A DNA stretch of 64,000 nucleotides from Tubulanus polymorphus. Lineage: Eukaryota > Nemertea > Palaeonemertea > Tubulaniformes > Tubulanidae. The stretch is taken from positions 18,898,485 to 18,962,484 of the forward strand of contig NC_134027.1 of the NCBI RefSeq assembly GCF_964204645.1. Reading direction: 5' to 3'. Of the stretch, positions 1 through 12,037 are shown in pieces. Position 1 is the first letter of the stretch. Every line of letters begins with the position of its first letter. The notes beneath the pieces are model-generated. The model was not told the DNA's origin. It did no database searches and was given only the letters and a program-made list of their open reading frames with translations. The translations under genes were made by a program, and so were the position numbers.

Positions 1-2590
1 GTCTCTGACAACTAACTCATCAAAAGGCCATGACATTTCAGTGAACTGTTGCCATGGCAACAAGAAAAAAGCTTTCAATACAAATATTTGAATTGAAACT
101 GAAAATTATGAGTGATCGGAGTCTGCAATATAGATGTTAGGGGGGTTCAATCACTATTAGCAACCAGCCAGAAGGGGGAGAAGGGGGTACGAGATCGGGT
201 TTTATAATTAATGCTATATATTTTGAGTGATGTCAATACGATGATGATGCTGATGATTGAATAGATGGCATAAACAAACATTCTACATGAGTATCCGGGT
301 GGTATATTTTGTCCGCCTATGGGGTAACAATGAGCGTTGTGGGACTCATATTTTTTCTTCGTTGTAGTATTTCCGCGAAGGTCACCGTGCCGCTTGCTGC
401 GAGGAATCAAACTTGTTCCCTCTGCATAGCAAATAAACCTAGTGTGTAATTTCATTGGATATTGTACGCAGGTCTTTTTCCTTCGAATTCATCTGCCTAA
501 TTATGCTGACGCGTTTCATTCCGAAAACGTTTTATATGTGCAGAAAAATTAGTTCTTTTTATTTTATTTCCAAATGTGGTTAGTATCATTCCTATCTCAG
601 TTTGGTTAGGTAGGGTTTACTGATAACAGATTGAATTGTTGTATTGTTAAGAAATGCCTTTCATTTGAGATGTGTGTGTATTTCATATGGATATTATGTT
701 GTTTCTGTCAGCATTATTAAAACCCCTGTAGGCTCCAATCCATCCAGGCGTTTATTCATTGCTGTAATTGCCTTTGATTTCTATTTGTCTGCAGAAAAAT
801 CAATAATTCCAGATTTACAAGATAATGGAATAAGAGAATAGCTCTCTCATACAACCATATACAGTAGATACTATACAACGCTAGTGCACATTTTAATTAG
901 GAAATTGGTCCCATTTTTTTAGATATTGATGATACGAAATGTAATGAAATAAGGTGTATTTGATATTATGTAGACTGACAGAGCAGAGAAGAAGCTTCTA
1001 TCTTCTCGCTCCCACTAGAAAATATCATTATGATAAAAGCCATAAATATTCGACTGGCAATTTATTATAAAGCTGATTATTCTGGAGTGGTTCTCTGCAC
1101 TGCAAGCGGGTTCTCTCTGCTACAAAGTAACGTACCGGTCCTGCTACAACAACAAACTGTAGACACTTTATAGACTGGTGACTGGTGGTTTTGAAACCTA
1201 ATCAAAGTTGCTAAAATTTTACGAACCTGACTACTTTTAAAGAGTAGTTTCTACTCTTGTTAGAACCTACTACTACCAAAAATGTCAAAATACCCTCATA
1301 AATCGGGGAGTTTGTTTGAGATTGCTAGATCGCGCGTAAAATCAAACAGTTTCCGTCTATGTCTTAGCCTGCCTATTTGACTGTGTTAATTGATTTGATT
1401 CTGCGAATAGTCAGGGAAGAAGCTAGTCGAATAAAAGCGGCCACCCTGTACTATTTATTGTTGAAAGCTACTACAATTTATGATATCAGGTAGTCTGGTC
1501 TGATTTCATGAAGATGGTATCTTGCTTCATTCGATGTCATTGTATTGTTCACTGTTTAGGGTTTATTTCATACTACAAATGACCCCGAATCTCCTCTAAA
1601 ATTGACTCATAAGCTAATTGAAACTACTTATATTTTGGAAAGATCTTTATGAATGTTTCAGTGGTCAATGTATACGTTTGCATTCTATGGTTTTGGGCCT
1701 GCAAAATACCCATGAATTTTCAGAATGCTTTATATTACCATTGTAAAACAACTTTCGATATTTTCTCCTTTTGAATGCTGTCCAGTACTCCTCAAATTCT
1801 GGAATGACCAGAGTACATATGAACCTTGTTGCTTATTGGCCGTAAGATGTCAGCTGTGGCTTAGGCTTGCGCTTGATGGCCAATATGACGCGTGTCGATG
1901 TCATGTGAAATACTTCTCATGACTCTTGGTTGATGATTTCTGAATTCATATATGAATCATTTCGCTTTATGTCACAAAAATACAAGGTGCCGTAGAGAAT
2001 TCACAGAAATCTGTATCATGATAATGAATTGTAAGAATTGATCTAGATAATTTATAACAGAAAAGGGAGGTCTGGAAAAAGGAACTGGATAGAGTGATAG
2101 TCACTGATGGAAGCAGAGAGGAAGAGAGGTGAACTTGAAAGTGGGGAGGAAAGAGGATTGGAACATGGGAGGGGTAGGATTGAGGGTGATATGAGCATGA
2201 GAATGAGGAGAGAAAATGAATGTATATGAGAGGGGAGGTTCAAAAGCTGAATATGGGTAGGGGAGGTAATAAAGATGTGAGAATGGAGGTTGAGAAATTA
2301 GATGAGATATTTCTACATACAGAATAGCAACCCCTGTAGTGTATACTTGAGAGTAAAAACTAGATAAATTGAAGCCATGTATAAATAGAAGGGAGAGAGA
2401 GACCAATAAACTATTCAATCAATCAATCACATTCTATTCAGTTTTATTACCAAGCCTTTTATTTGTATTATTACATTTCCGTGAATTCACCGCAGAGAGG
2501 GAGATAGAGGGAGATACATGTAGTACAACGACTCTCGACACTCAGCTGCATGAGACTGCTGTCTAAAATTCATGTTTGATTATTTTGCAG
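1..2590. other. Upstream region of TDG, no coding exon recognised
   Basis: No convincing coding exon is seen on either strand. The longest open frames here (for example 147-455 on the - strand) have no recognisable motif and no flanking splice structure. The TDG exon at 2591 begins directly after a splice acceptor, so at least one 5' exon and the promoter should lie in this stretch or further left. The purine-rich tract at 2063-2297 is listed separately. Confidence 0.5.
2063..2297 (+). repeat. Purine-biased (GA-rich) tract
   Basis: For roughly 235 bases the + strand is overwhelmingly A/G, with recurring GAGAGG, GGGAGG and GAGAATG words and few pyrimidines. It ends about 300 bases before the first recognised TDG exon. 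It is an imperfect polypurine-polypyrimidine tract and not a clean microsatellite. Whether it acts as a promoter element is unknown. Confidence 0.7.
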
Positions 2591-2591
2591 T

Positions 2592-5500
2592 ATGCCAACT
2601 AACTATATGAAACCGGAACCGCAGGATTTTTACCCGTGTGACACTCAACCATTAGGCACGTGTAATCCGGCAGTGCCATCTATATTAGCCCCAGATATTG
2701 GACAAACAGATAAACCCAACAGAAAAAGAGGCCGCAAAAAACCAACCATGTAAGTCAATGATATTGTAGGCCTTTAGGTCTTTGAGAATTTATTGATTGA
2801 ATATTGTCCTTTTCTGCTAGTGCGAGAAATATGTGTAAATTGTAAATTATGCCATCAATTTGAACAGTAAGCGCCACCTTTCTAACTGATATTTTGTCAA
2901 TCACCTTTCGATATTGTTTCGATTGTTTCTTGTCCAAAAATATTTTTGGTATTGGTTGAAATTCCACTCACGAATGGAACAATTAGGCCTATGTATGAAA
3001 GAGCTCTCTTTGTTTCACAAGATACAGCCGACCATGATGAAGTCGTCACTATTATTGAATAGGCCTATAACTGGTTCAATTTACTGAATATAAAGCCAAG
3101 TTCTCACGACCAAATTTTGGTGAGCGTTCACACAGCGTTTTGACAGGCGTTGATAAAATGGCTTGTCACCGGGCCCACAAGATGTCGCCATCTGCTAAAT
3201 AATTCATTGGGCCTGGATGAAGTCTTGCTTCCAGAATCCAAGTATAGCAGGACATTCTTGATTCTTGACCATTCTTGACCAAGTCGATCCCCTGTCAGGT
3301 TTAGACGTTTTTGTGAATTCGATTTTGTTCTATCACGAGGAAAGTCTAGTGTCGTTTAAACACGATTCAAAACACGGAAGAAAACATATGATGATCGTGA
3401 CATACGAATTACACTCCAAACATTTCCATAGTATAGGAAGGATAGGGAGGAAAAACAGTAGTTAAAAATAATTACATAAACGGTAATAAAAGCATTTAAA
3501 AGTTGATAAACTGGACTCACACTCTACCGCAGAGGTTTCGACATCTACCATAGGGTAGCGTCCAAAAATTACGTACCTCTTATTGGGAGGGGGGGTTACT
3601 GAATTTTGGTACAAAGTGGTACATGGGGGGAGGGGTCAGCAAAAAAGGTACGTACTTTGAGGAGGGCGTATTAGTCAATCTTGGTACGCACTTTATGCAC
3701 CCAAACCCGAATGAAAATAGCCGATACTGGTGTTTTATCAGCTTTGAGTGACTTGTTCAAGTGACTTGTAGTAGACTTCAACTGGGAATTCCCCATACCA
3801 GGTACCGGTATCGATCTTTCACACAGTTGGAATCAGGTATTTATGTTTTTTATATTTTGTTTTGATTTGTGTTCTTTGCATCAATATAATTGGGGGGGGT
3901 GGTGGTCATGGGTACCATGGTAAGTTCCTATGAAGGGGGTCAGTGAATTTGGTACAAAGGTGGTACAAGGGGGGAGGGGGAATCAGAACAACGGGAGATT
4001 TTGAGGTACGTAATAACTGGACGCTCCCTAGAGATTCAGAACTACGATTTAGACCGGACCCGGTACCAGTTTCTGTCCACACACATAGATTTAGACCAGT
4101 CCAAAATTTGGACCGGACCTGGTTCGCTCTTTTAGACCGTTAAACAGTATTTTTGTCCGTGTGAACGCTTGGTCCGGTCTAAATTGGACCGGACCAAATT
4201 TAGACCTGTCTTAATTCCGTTGTGTGAACGCGCCTTAAGTCATCGGATGGTCAACATGATCGTCCTAACTATGATGACTTAAGCGAGTTTGACTTTCAAT
4301 TTTTCTGTAGTCAGGGTTTGTATTAATGTATGTATGTATGAAATCTCTATCAAATGTATCCTCTCAAAACCTGTCGAATTCGAACCGATCAATATTGATG
4401 CATTGTTGATCGTTAATTAATTTTCTGTGTTTCATTACACAGAGATAATGGAATTGTCCCGGATACAAAAGTGCCAAAAATAAAACAGGAAAAAGTTACA
4501 AATACTCTACCTGTGCGAAAAAAGCGTGATCGATTCAATGGCATGCCTGAGGATGAGGTTGCGCGAAGAATACTCCCGGATCATCTTAAACCGGGATTAG
4601 ATATAGTTATAGTAAGTATTGTTATACCGGGATTCCATGTTCAACTTCCTCACAAAGAACTAATATTGAATGACTTAAATATCCGACCTCATTATAAAAT
4701 CGACTCTATTCACGACAATACCATTCATTCCTTGCCATCTCACTTTTCATTGAATTATTCTTACCGGAAGTACTTTCTCGTCATTTTGCTACCATACAAA
4801 AATCTACCCTATGTAAGCAATCGTTAAGTAAATGTCCCTTAGGTTAAACCTTGTAGTAATCATTGAACGATTAGTCCAAGATTAAACCTATTAATTCAAT
4901 ATCATCTCCACACATAATCATTCGCCTGAAAACCAAGTGTGAAATTTAAGACCTATTTCAATGAAATAACCCTGATTGCTATAATTGTAGAATTTTTCGT
5001 TGAGGTTGCCATATCATATTGTAGTGTTGAATTTTTGTTTCTTTTGCTAATGTTGCGCAGCCTTTGGCCCTTGCATGGCCTGTATATTGTTATATCATTA
5101 ATTCTTTGTATGATATATTAATAATGTTCAATGCAAATAAGATTTATTGGATTTTATTGTATTGTTAAGGCAATGATCATTATTATAGGCCTATGCCAAT
5201 AGACCGCTATATTGTGCTGCACTGGACCAGAATTCTTAAATATTAGAATTCATTTATATGATATTTCGGTTAATAGGTATACAGTTACGTCACATTTACA
5301 ACTGAAATTTTTGTCTCTTTATTTACTGGTTATCATGATTTACTTTTAGGTTGGTATTAATCCAGGTTTGATGGCAGCTTACGTCGGACACCATTACGCA
5401 GGTCCTGGTAATCATTTCTGTAAGTATCCGCTTTAGAATTATGACTTGACGACATATGGCCCTATTGTGAAGTCATAATCATTATCATCCTCAAAAGATG

Positions 5501-8500
5501 TATTAAAGTGCCTTTTTCATCGGTAGCATCCTCCCTCAGTGGGAATTCAAATCTTGCATTCACAGCTTAGTTGATGTCATTATGAGCCAATCAGAAATCA
5601 CGTTTATCTTGGTCTGGGTTTTTCCAAGCTATAGTAATCCATGAAATTTGCCTCAACAGTTATTCAACAACAGGCAATCTGATTGGCGCCACATGGTAGT
5701 GTACTCGGGCTAGTCAGGCAGGGCTTCGTGCCGTGGCTGAGTCGAGCAATGCCATTGGTTCAAATCACTGCCGAGGGATGATGTACCGGTATTAATGGTA
5801 GGAACTATTTGCGAATAGTTTCTACTCATCTTGAGCAACCCCATGATAAATTTTGAAAATTCAGTGTGAAAAATGAGTAGTTGGCCATGCCTATGTATTT
5901 TGATAATCAACTATCAAATCGTTGTCTGACCTTTTTTCATCATATTTCTCTTGAAGGGAAATGCTTATATTTAAGTGGATTGATTCTGGAACCAATGACT
6001 GCGTATGATGATTATAAACTGTTAGATTATGGAATTGGTTTTACAAATATCGTCGCTCGGACAACCAGGGGTAGTGCTGATTTGACTCGGTAAGTGTGTG
6101 TGGGACAGGGTAAGGGGAGACACAGGGAACTGTATCCTACTGCGGCGAGTGAATGTCCCATCTATAGTTGCATTCAGTACAGTTTGTGTGATTTTATATT
6201 TGTAGAGATCAACATTACCGGCTGACCAGGTACGAAACGTCGCTGATGTTATTTCATTATCATATTGTTCTCTTGCTATGTTATTTACTCTTATCTCCGA
6301 CAGCTGCTTTTTGTATTATTATTCACTCTTCGATTAATGAAAAATATATCGTAGTTTTATAACCCCAGTGGACGCATGGCTAAGTGTTAAGCTTTAGTCT
6401 AGTACTGAATGCATCTGTAGGTGGAATTTGCAACAAAACACCAAAGAAAAATTCCTCCACACTCTATGTTCCTCTGCATAGACTTTGTCGTAGTATCCTC
6501 CCTTAATACTTTAAGAAAGACATATCAATGTTGATGATATACGCTAGTCCTGGATTGAGATTTAAATGGTTGGCTTAATTGAAAGAATAATCTGAATTTA
6601 TGTACAAAAACTTAATCATCTTTCGATACATTATGTTTTAGGACCTGTGGTCGGCTTCATACTAATAATTTCAGGCAATTGCATTGAACAGTAGAAAAGT
6701 CTTAGGCCTAATTACCCAATAAACTCTCATTTCGAGCAAAATCGAGGCCATTCTATTTTTTTATCCTAGTCCTACGTGGAATATCTTTTACCGGTATTTA
6801 GCTGTTTACTCCGGTAGTTGTATCTTTAATGAATGTTGTAAATGTCTGACAAGGCTTTACTCCCTGCTGACCCAACTCTCGTGATAGTCTTCTAATTTTC
6901 AATGGTGTTCATGTTGTTTGTAGGAAAGAGATTAAAGAAGGTGCCGAAATTTTGCAGGAAAAAATCAAAACATATCAACCAAAAATTGCTGTATTCAATG
7001 GCAAAGGTACGAATGGTGAACTAATGACTTAGGTTTATGGATAATGATCCGGTCTTGATACTGTAGTTTCTGAATTTCTTTTCAGGCATTTATGAAGTAT
7101 TTTGCGGACACAAGAACTTCTACATCGGAAAACAGCCAGAAAAACTCCCAGGAACTAATACTGTAAGTGTTTCCAAGATGGCAGCACCTCTTCATGAAAA
7201 GTAAACCATGAGTAATATTCCGTTTATTTAATGAAGTTACTTACGATGTAGATGCATCTCTCTGCTTAAAAGCCCTTACGTCTAATAAAAGCATCAGGAT
7301 CTCCCACGTGACATCACTGAACAACAACAGATAATACAAGGATTTACAACATTCAATAGTCTGCCTTGTACAGACATAGCACATGGCTGAAAGACCTCTA
7401 TATAAATCACAGTCATCCTATGTGTTTCCTATTTTTAAAAAGTAACCATTGATGTTGTAGGTTGTATATGTGATGCCGTCGTCGAGCGCCAGATGTTCAC
7501 AATTACCGCGAGCCATTGATAAAGTTCCGTTTTATGCTTCTTTAAAAAAATTGCGCGATCATCTCCGTGGTGACTTGCCCGACCTTGACGACTCGGAGGT
7601 GTGCTTCCCTGATCTTGAACTTAAAGTGAAAGTGAAAACGGAGAAGACCGAACCAGCCGACCAGCAGCAACAGGCAGCTTCTATGAATCCTCAAATTGTT
7701 CCTTACATAAAATCTGAACCAAACTTTGATCAATCTCCATACGGTATGATACCACAAAACCAGATGCAACCATTCCCACCACCAGGTGGCGCTCAATGCT
7801 GGAACGGTTCGAGTAGTTCAGCATTTAATATGCCATCGACAACCGGATTATTCAACAATGGATCATCACATGGTTACAATAACAGCGCAACGGGTAGTGC
7901 AGTGAGAATCAAACAAGAAATACCAGATCCCGGGTACCCCCAATTTAGTAGCAACCCCGCGTCATTTACGAGCAATAATACCGACTCAAATACACCGGCG
8001 TCGTCTAACTTCAATAATCAACACTCTCCAACGCTTAACGGTCATTCACCATCCAATAACAGCAATATGACATCAGCTGCATTCAACGGGCGACAAAAAA
8101 CTAGTCCGAAAACATCACATAATCCAACTACTTATAACGGTAATAGTAGTAAACATCAATCAACAGCCGTCTCCTCCTCCGCCGCATCCTCTTCTTCAGT
8201 GTCATCGTTGTCTTCATCACCATCTCCTAAATCTCCCAAAACGACAACAACTAACAGTACTGTTGTCCCGAGTACGACTACATCACCTGTTATGATCAAA
8301 GCGGAACCGGGTACATTCTCGCAAGGCTGTTCCGGTAATTTTAACAAACCTGATTCGTCAATATCCGCCGCTTCGTTTCCTCCTCATTTCATACCATCCC
8401 AGTATCAGTGTGGTATCCCGGGTTACCCGTCCCCGTATGGACAATTTCCCAGCTTCCCTGCGCAGAGTTATATGGGACAGATGTATCCTCCAGGGGGCCT

Positions 8501-8621
8501 CGGCGTGCAAGGTCAGCAGTTTGCAACATCGAGTCAATCCTTTTTGAGTAGTAATCCGACACAAGCTGGATTTTCTCGATTCCCTACATATCCCGGATAT
8601 CCTCAAGGACCTCCCATGTAA
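2592..8621 (+). CDS. TDG: Thymine DNA glycosylase (G/T mismatch-specific), seven coding exons
   Basis: Removes thymine, 5-formyl- or 5-carboxyl-cytosine opposite G, starting base excision repair and active demethylation in the nucleus. Exons: 2591-2749, 4443-4611, 5350-5419, 5957-6089, 6924-7006, 7086-7162, 7461-8621. All junctions are GT-AG and the phases sum to 616 codons. ATG 2592 lies one base after an acceptor, so a 5' UTR exon or further upstream coding is likely. Residues about 80-265 form the uracil-DNA-glycosylase-like fold. GINPGLMAAY (111-120) holds the catalytic Asn113 (human Asn140); PGNHFWKCLYLSGL, YGIGFTN, IAVFNGK and VMPSSSARC follow, with Arg241 matching the human Arg275 finger. 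EVCFPDLEL (276-284) resembles the human SUMO-interacting segment. The N-terminus has a basic patch (NRKRGRKK). The C-terminal tail (about 330 residues, Ser/Asn/Pro/Gly-rich) makes the protein about 200 residues longer than human TDG (410). Identification is by remembered family motifs and is very secure; the start codon is less so. Confidence 0.96.
3551..4030. mobile_element. MITE-like inverted-repeat element in TDG intron
   Basis: The ends are inverted repeats: TAGGGTAGCGTCC...TTACGTACCTC at the left against the complement of GAGGTACGTAAT...GGACGCTCCCTA at the right. Inside are subterminal repeats of 'GGTACAAAG.TGGTACA' with G-rich runs. It has no coding capacity. The superfamily is not assigned; the TA at each edge could be the target duplication. 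Confidence 0.6.
4031..4235. repeat. GGACCGGACC-type short inverted repeats
   Basis: Between the MITE and TDG exon 2 the sequence is filled with imperfect direct and inverted copies of TTTAGACCGGACC / GGTCCGGTCTAAA, and ends in TTGTGTGAACGCGCCTTAAG. The 'GTGTGAACG' theme recurs at about 63.6 and 63.9 kb, where a similar GC-rich inverted-repeat element sits. This is probably a degraded non-autonomous transposon. Confidence 0.45.
5725..5780 (+). repeat. Possible tRNA-derived (Pol III box) fragment
   Basis: TGGCTGAGTCG fits the Pol III A-box pattern and GGTTCAAATCAC resembles a B-box, but only about 12 bases separate them and no cloverleaf forms. It is at most a collapsed tRNA-SINE remnant, not a functional tRNA. 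Confidence 0.25.
7461..8621 (+). CDS. TDG: TDG terminal exon: last catalytic motif plus long disordered SUMO-site-rich tail
   Basis: This single 1,161-base exon encodes residues 231-616 and ends in TAA. It begins in the catalytic domain (VVYVMPSSSARC, then PRAIDKVPFY) and then becomes low-complexity: Ser and Thr runs around 465-504, Asn-rich stretches around 355-455, and a Pro/Gly/Tyr/Phe-rich end (QFPSFPAQSYMGQMYPPGG). Four psi-K-x-E motifs are spaced along it: VKTE (K289), IKSE (K314), IKQE (K381) and IKAE (K510). Mammalian TDG has one well-characterised SUMO acceptor (K330, VKEE). The tail shows no other recognisable domain. Confidence 0.93.
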   Translation, partial: VVYVMPSSSARCSQLPRAIDKVPFYASLKKLRDHLRGDLPDLDDSEVCFPDLELKVKVKTEKTEPADQQQQAASMNPQIVPYIKSEPNFDQSPYGMIPQNQMQPFPPPGGAQCWNGSSSSAFNMPSTTGLFNNGSSHGYNNSATGSAVRIKQEIPDPGYPQFSSNPASFTSNNTDSNTPASSNFNNQHSPTLNGHSPSNNSNMTSAAFNGRQKTSPKTSHNPTTYNGNSSKHQSTAVSSSAASSSSVSSLSSSPSPKSPKTTTTNSTVVPSTTTSPVMIKAEPGTFSQGCSGNFNKPDSSISAASFPPHFIPSQYQCGIPGYPSPYGQFPSFPAQSYMGQMYPPGGLGVQGQQFATSSQSFLSSNPTQAGFSRFPTYPGYPQGPPM

Positions 8622-9360
8622 AAGACTGCTCCTACATCCTACACTGCCTAATAATCAACAAAGGTAATTTGAGATGCCATCAAATTTTCTACCTGAAATT
8701 TTCAACAAGTATTCAAACCTTAAAGAAAAAAAATGAATATACAGTAGGCTCTGTTTATCCTGGATTCTATTGCCTTGGATCATCGTATAGTTTTTTCATT
8801 CCAAGTCATTGTAATTGTGAGCCATCCCTGCTCTGGCAATTTGCATACCTTGGAGAGAACTAATTGGTACCACGAGATCTGAGGCAAGCAGAGTATACTG
8901 TTATAATACTATGTGCTGTGTAACCATTCTACCAGACAGACTCTTCATCATTCTTAGCTTATAACTCGTGTAAGCTGTATCAAAGAGTTTATGCATGTGT
9001 ATTCTGTACTTTTACATTTTAGTCTTACATTTTTGTTGTTTATTTTAAATCTTTGTTGGGATTTTAAATTTTTAGATATGTTTTTTTGCTGGGCTATGTA
9101 TTGAGTTTACTCAGTGTTCTGCGTATGTGATCGCATGTCTCTTGTTTTTATTATGGTAGCTGTTGTAAGCTAGCTAGCTAGCCATAATCCTGGCCTGATT
9201 TAATTCTTAGAGGGTATATTTATTCTTACTCCAAGCATTGTATTATTAAAAGTTTCTACCTTATTTTGTAAAGTTGCATACATTTGTAATGGTGACTTAC
9301 GTTTATCTCAGGGTAACCTCTATGGTTTTTTTTTTTCATAATAAATTTGACATTGATTGA
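8622..9360 (+). other. TDG: Probable TDG 3' UTR
   Basis: AT-rich, no open frame. It follows the TDG stop codon and ends at the first AATAAA hexamer (9340-9345), just after a T-run. A second AATAAA at 9690 and a third near 11401 would allow longer 3' ends. The true cleavage site needs transcript data. Confidence 0.55.
9340..9345 (+). terminator. Candidate TDG polyadenylation signal AATAAA
   Basis: Canonical hexamer about 720 bases after the TDG stop codon. An alternative lies at 9690-9695. Confidence 0.45.
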
Positions 9361-12037
9361 TATGATCCATTAAATTAGTTGATTTACTTGATCAACTAAT
9401 TTCATTAGTTATTTTGAGTATTTAAGCTATAGATCGATAAAGTCAATTGGATTTTGACTATATGGGTCGAAGGTAAATTTTTGTATATAAGCATAACTTA
9501 TATTCACTGGACTATGTCGTAATTACATGTATTTCTTAATTTATTCATTATGCTATTAATATTTGCAACTGCGTAGAATTGTATGACTATTCATTATCTG
9601 TCATTTTTAGCACATTTCTTCAACACTAATTTCGTGAATCTCTTTGATTTGCCAACACGGGTTAAAAACTTTACCATCAAGAGATTAGAAATAAAATTAA
9701 AGAATAATTTTGTGCTGAATCAGGGACATTCATCATGAACCTACCTTCCTGTTCCTATCAGTTTCAGCAGATCTCCCTGTCAACAAATACATTCGTTTGG
9801 GACCATATCACAGATTTTATAGAATATCTTGGTATTCAAAACGCATCCAAATCTAGGCAAGATTTTAAGGTACATGTATAAAGATATGTATGTGAACCTC
9901 AAAGGGTTGATTGACCTTACTATCAAACAACTCTCGTGTAGAATCTATCAACAAACTGTAATTAAATTCATGTATGACAATAATCAATTGATATAAATGC
10001 TGTAATTTCTAGAGAAAATAATATATATTTTTCAATAGGTTTCAGTCAGATTTTAAACTTAACTTATTTATGATTGATATATATCTTATATATCTTTGAT
10101 TCACACAAAATCAAAGATATATATGTCAAATATAACTTGTATAGATCTTCCTATGATATATATGTATATTGATGTATGTGCCTTTGATACAAATTCTTTT
10201 TCTTTTATCTCCTGTTTTTGCCCCGATTTTACTCAAAAGCTCTACCAGTAACCAATAATCATGGAATATATTTGGTCAATATTATCATGCGATACAACGT
10301 GGATGTCACACAAATCATGTAATATGATTATGAATTGTGTGTTTTAATCAAATAATACTGCCGGTATTCAGTTTATAGGTTATGTCTGTCCACCATTCGT
10401 AACTGGTAGTGAAGTGAGGGGCACAGGAGCAAATTTTTGCCTGATTGTGACAATTGAATTCGGCAGCAATTACGAATCGGCAAATGTAGCGATCGATTAT
10501 GATATTGTGACTGGGCAACCGTTTATAGCAGCCATACTAACTAATCACATTATATCAATAATGCATCCTATTGGTTGCTCAACAATATGCCAAGTATAGG
10601 CAGACAAGCTAATTGGCAAGCGAAACCAATTGCTGATGTAAATAAACAGGCAATATCAAATACGGTCGATACGCTGCCTGGCAAAAAAATTGTCATCCTT
10701 GTGATGAGCAGCACACTGGCGAATTTTTTGGGTGATTTAACAAAGGTCACGATCAGGTGAAAAATATGCTCAAGTGCCCCTAAACTTATATCTTTGTTAA
10801 GATATATTGTAAATAACGACGAAGATAGTTCTACGTAAAAGCAGATTCCTTCATCCCTTGATAACAAAATGTGAAGTCCTTTCTTTATATGCATACATTT
10901 GAACCCCTTTCTCTGATAAAACGATTTTTTTAGTTACTACAAACATACAATTTCATCCTAAATAAGATGACAATTTTAATGAATCTATACTGGATGAAAT
11001 GGTTTTGCATCTTCAGTAAACTCCATCTCAAGTGGGGCCTTTTGGTACCCAACAAGTAGTCAGACTTGGATTGATCTGAATATGAAGTCACATATTCCCA
11101 CATACAGTGTCACAAAAATATTTCAACAAGCATCTGAGTTGGTTAAATCCAACTTGACCAGGGTCTACTGTAGTGTGTGGTGCTAACAATCATTATAGAA
11201 TTAGTGCTGGGACCTTAAAATATATGACATTATGTTGAACGGTGGCTTATATTTCAATAGCCAGCGAGCCGTCGTACCACCTCTCCATGTAGAACTGTTT
11301 TCAATATGTGTATGTAATGTATGTATTTTGTGCTGTATTTAAAGCTTTAAATGGTGTTTATCCGTGTTACACAATCTCATACTGTATTGTATATACACAA
11401 TGAATAAACAACCATATCAGAAAATATGATAACAATTATAGTAACTAACAATTATATAGAATATTCGTTTATGTGAAAAACGAGTAGCTAATTAGAAAAT
11501 ATGAATAAAGTGTTGTAAAAAACAATATATTTTCGTTGAATGATTTAATGTTTCATCTACACTCCTCGATTTGGGCCCAAAAACATTTAAAAAAAAACAG
11601 AAAAAACATCAATTGTCTCTTTTATAAATATCTCTTGCCCGCATAGCTGTGCAATATGCGACTAGTTTTTTTTGCAGATCTTTCACATACTGGTAATCCA
11701 CATTTTAGTGACAAAAACAGCAGCAGGTTCATTTCATTTACCTTATTTCAAGGAAGCATGAAAATAGCGAAAATGAAAAGTTTCAATTAAATGTGACAAT
11801 ATAATTTGATTTTATAGGTCTATGGAGTTTCCTAATTCTAAATGAAGTTTCTTTGCAGATGTTCTCCTTGCATACATATTTGTTCACGGCATTGGCAAAA
11901 AACCTCCCTCCCGCACCTCTTCCATAAGTCTCTGGTTGAGCTTTTTATTTCTATACTGATACTTCAGCGCCATCGGAACGGGGGCGGCCACACCCGTCCC
12001 AATTTTTTGCTGAACTAAAAATATTTTTTTCATGTTA
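9361..12037. other. Intergenic AT-rich region, no gene seen
   Basis: Low-GC sequence without recognisable exons. It contains a short near-perfect hairpin around 10082-10125 (ATATATCTTTGATT facing AATCAAAGATATAT). The overlapping opposite-strand frames around 10568-10894 have no family resemblance. Nothing else is supported. Confidence 0.5.

Noticed and set aside
147-455. 102-codon open frame on the - strand
   Set aside because: No motif, no splice context, ordinary AT-rich composition; expected by chance.
5725-5780. tRNA gene
   Set aside because: A- and B-box-like words are only 12 bases apart and no cloverleaf can form.
8156-8347. Acidic - strand frame within the TDG terminal exon
   Set aside because: Antisense shadow of the Ser/Thr-rich coding tract.
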